Shown here: positions 5,871-5,937 of the stretch, piece after piece | Position numbering within the stretch: the stretch's first letter is position 1 | Layout of the letters: every line of letters begins with the position of its first letter | NCBI GenBank assembly: GCA_032100225.1 | Contig: DAMDJY010000183.1 | Span: 1-5,937 of the forward strand | Reading direction: 5' to 3' | DNA: 5,937 nucleotides | Origin: Mobilicoccus sp032100225 | GTDB lineage: Bacteria; Actinomycetota; Actinomycetes; Actinomycetales; Dermatophilaceae | Made by a program: the position numbers and the translations under genes | The notes under the pieces: generated by a model | Told to the model about the DNA's origin: nothing | Databases searched by the model: none | What the model saw: the letters and a program-made list of their open reading frames with translations, nothing else

Positions 5871-5937
5871 TCAACTCGAACCAGACCGAGCGCGCGCGGC
5901 GAGGCGCGAGGGCCCACGGCCTCCGCGGACGCCGAAC

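Noticed and set aside
1..5937. CRISPR arrays, tRNA or rRNA genes
   Set aside because: I saw no regularly spaced long repeats beyond the two units at the left edge and no tRNA- or rRNA-like sequence.

Overview
The window is very GC-rich, with strong G/C preference at third codon positions, several GTG starts and Streptomyces-like protein families. This points to an actinobacterium (Actinomycetota); I cannot name a genus. All convincing genes lie on the minus strand. Positions 4078-4087 are ten Ns, so this is a scaffold join and the order of the two halves is inferred by the assembler.

Left part (1-1552) looks like a decayed accessory region. Bases 1-54 look like the end of an IS21-type insertion sequence: a 20-nt unit repeated at a 25-nt period, closing in TTGACA. 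It cuts off a gene (32-283) that keeps only the N-terminal domain of a large HNH restriction endonuclease of the ScoMcrA type. Upstream of it is a small intact hypothetical gene (333-818) with a good ribosome binding site. Next comes the wreck of an AAA/ABC-type ATPase (about 1050-1497). Its Walker B and H-loop motifs are still readable, but the Walker A region is gone and a 14-bp tandem duplication shifts the frame near the C-terminus.

Middle part (1553-4077): a large intact gene (1553-3637) encodes a 694-aa protein with a central plasmid pRiA4b ORF-3 domain. Just upstream of its start is a perfect 46-bp palindrome (3678-3723). From there to the gap there is no convincing intact gene, only a possible frameshifted plus-strand remnant (3716-4005).

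Right part (4088-5937): a tight two-gene operon on the minus strand. A small predicted membrane protein (5604-5870) is followed after 11 nt by a 494-aa FAD-dependent oxidoreductase with a C-terminal Rieske [2Fe-2S] domain (4108-5592), of the same layout as Bacillus YhfW. This looks like ordinary redox metabolism, in contrast to the eroded left part.

I did not find a convincing new intact system. The most informative signals are the IS-truncated restriction gene, the doubly damaged ATPase and the perfect palindrome.
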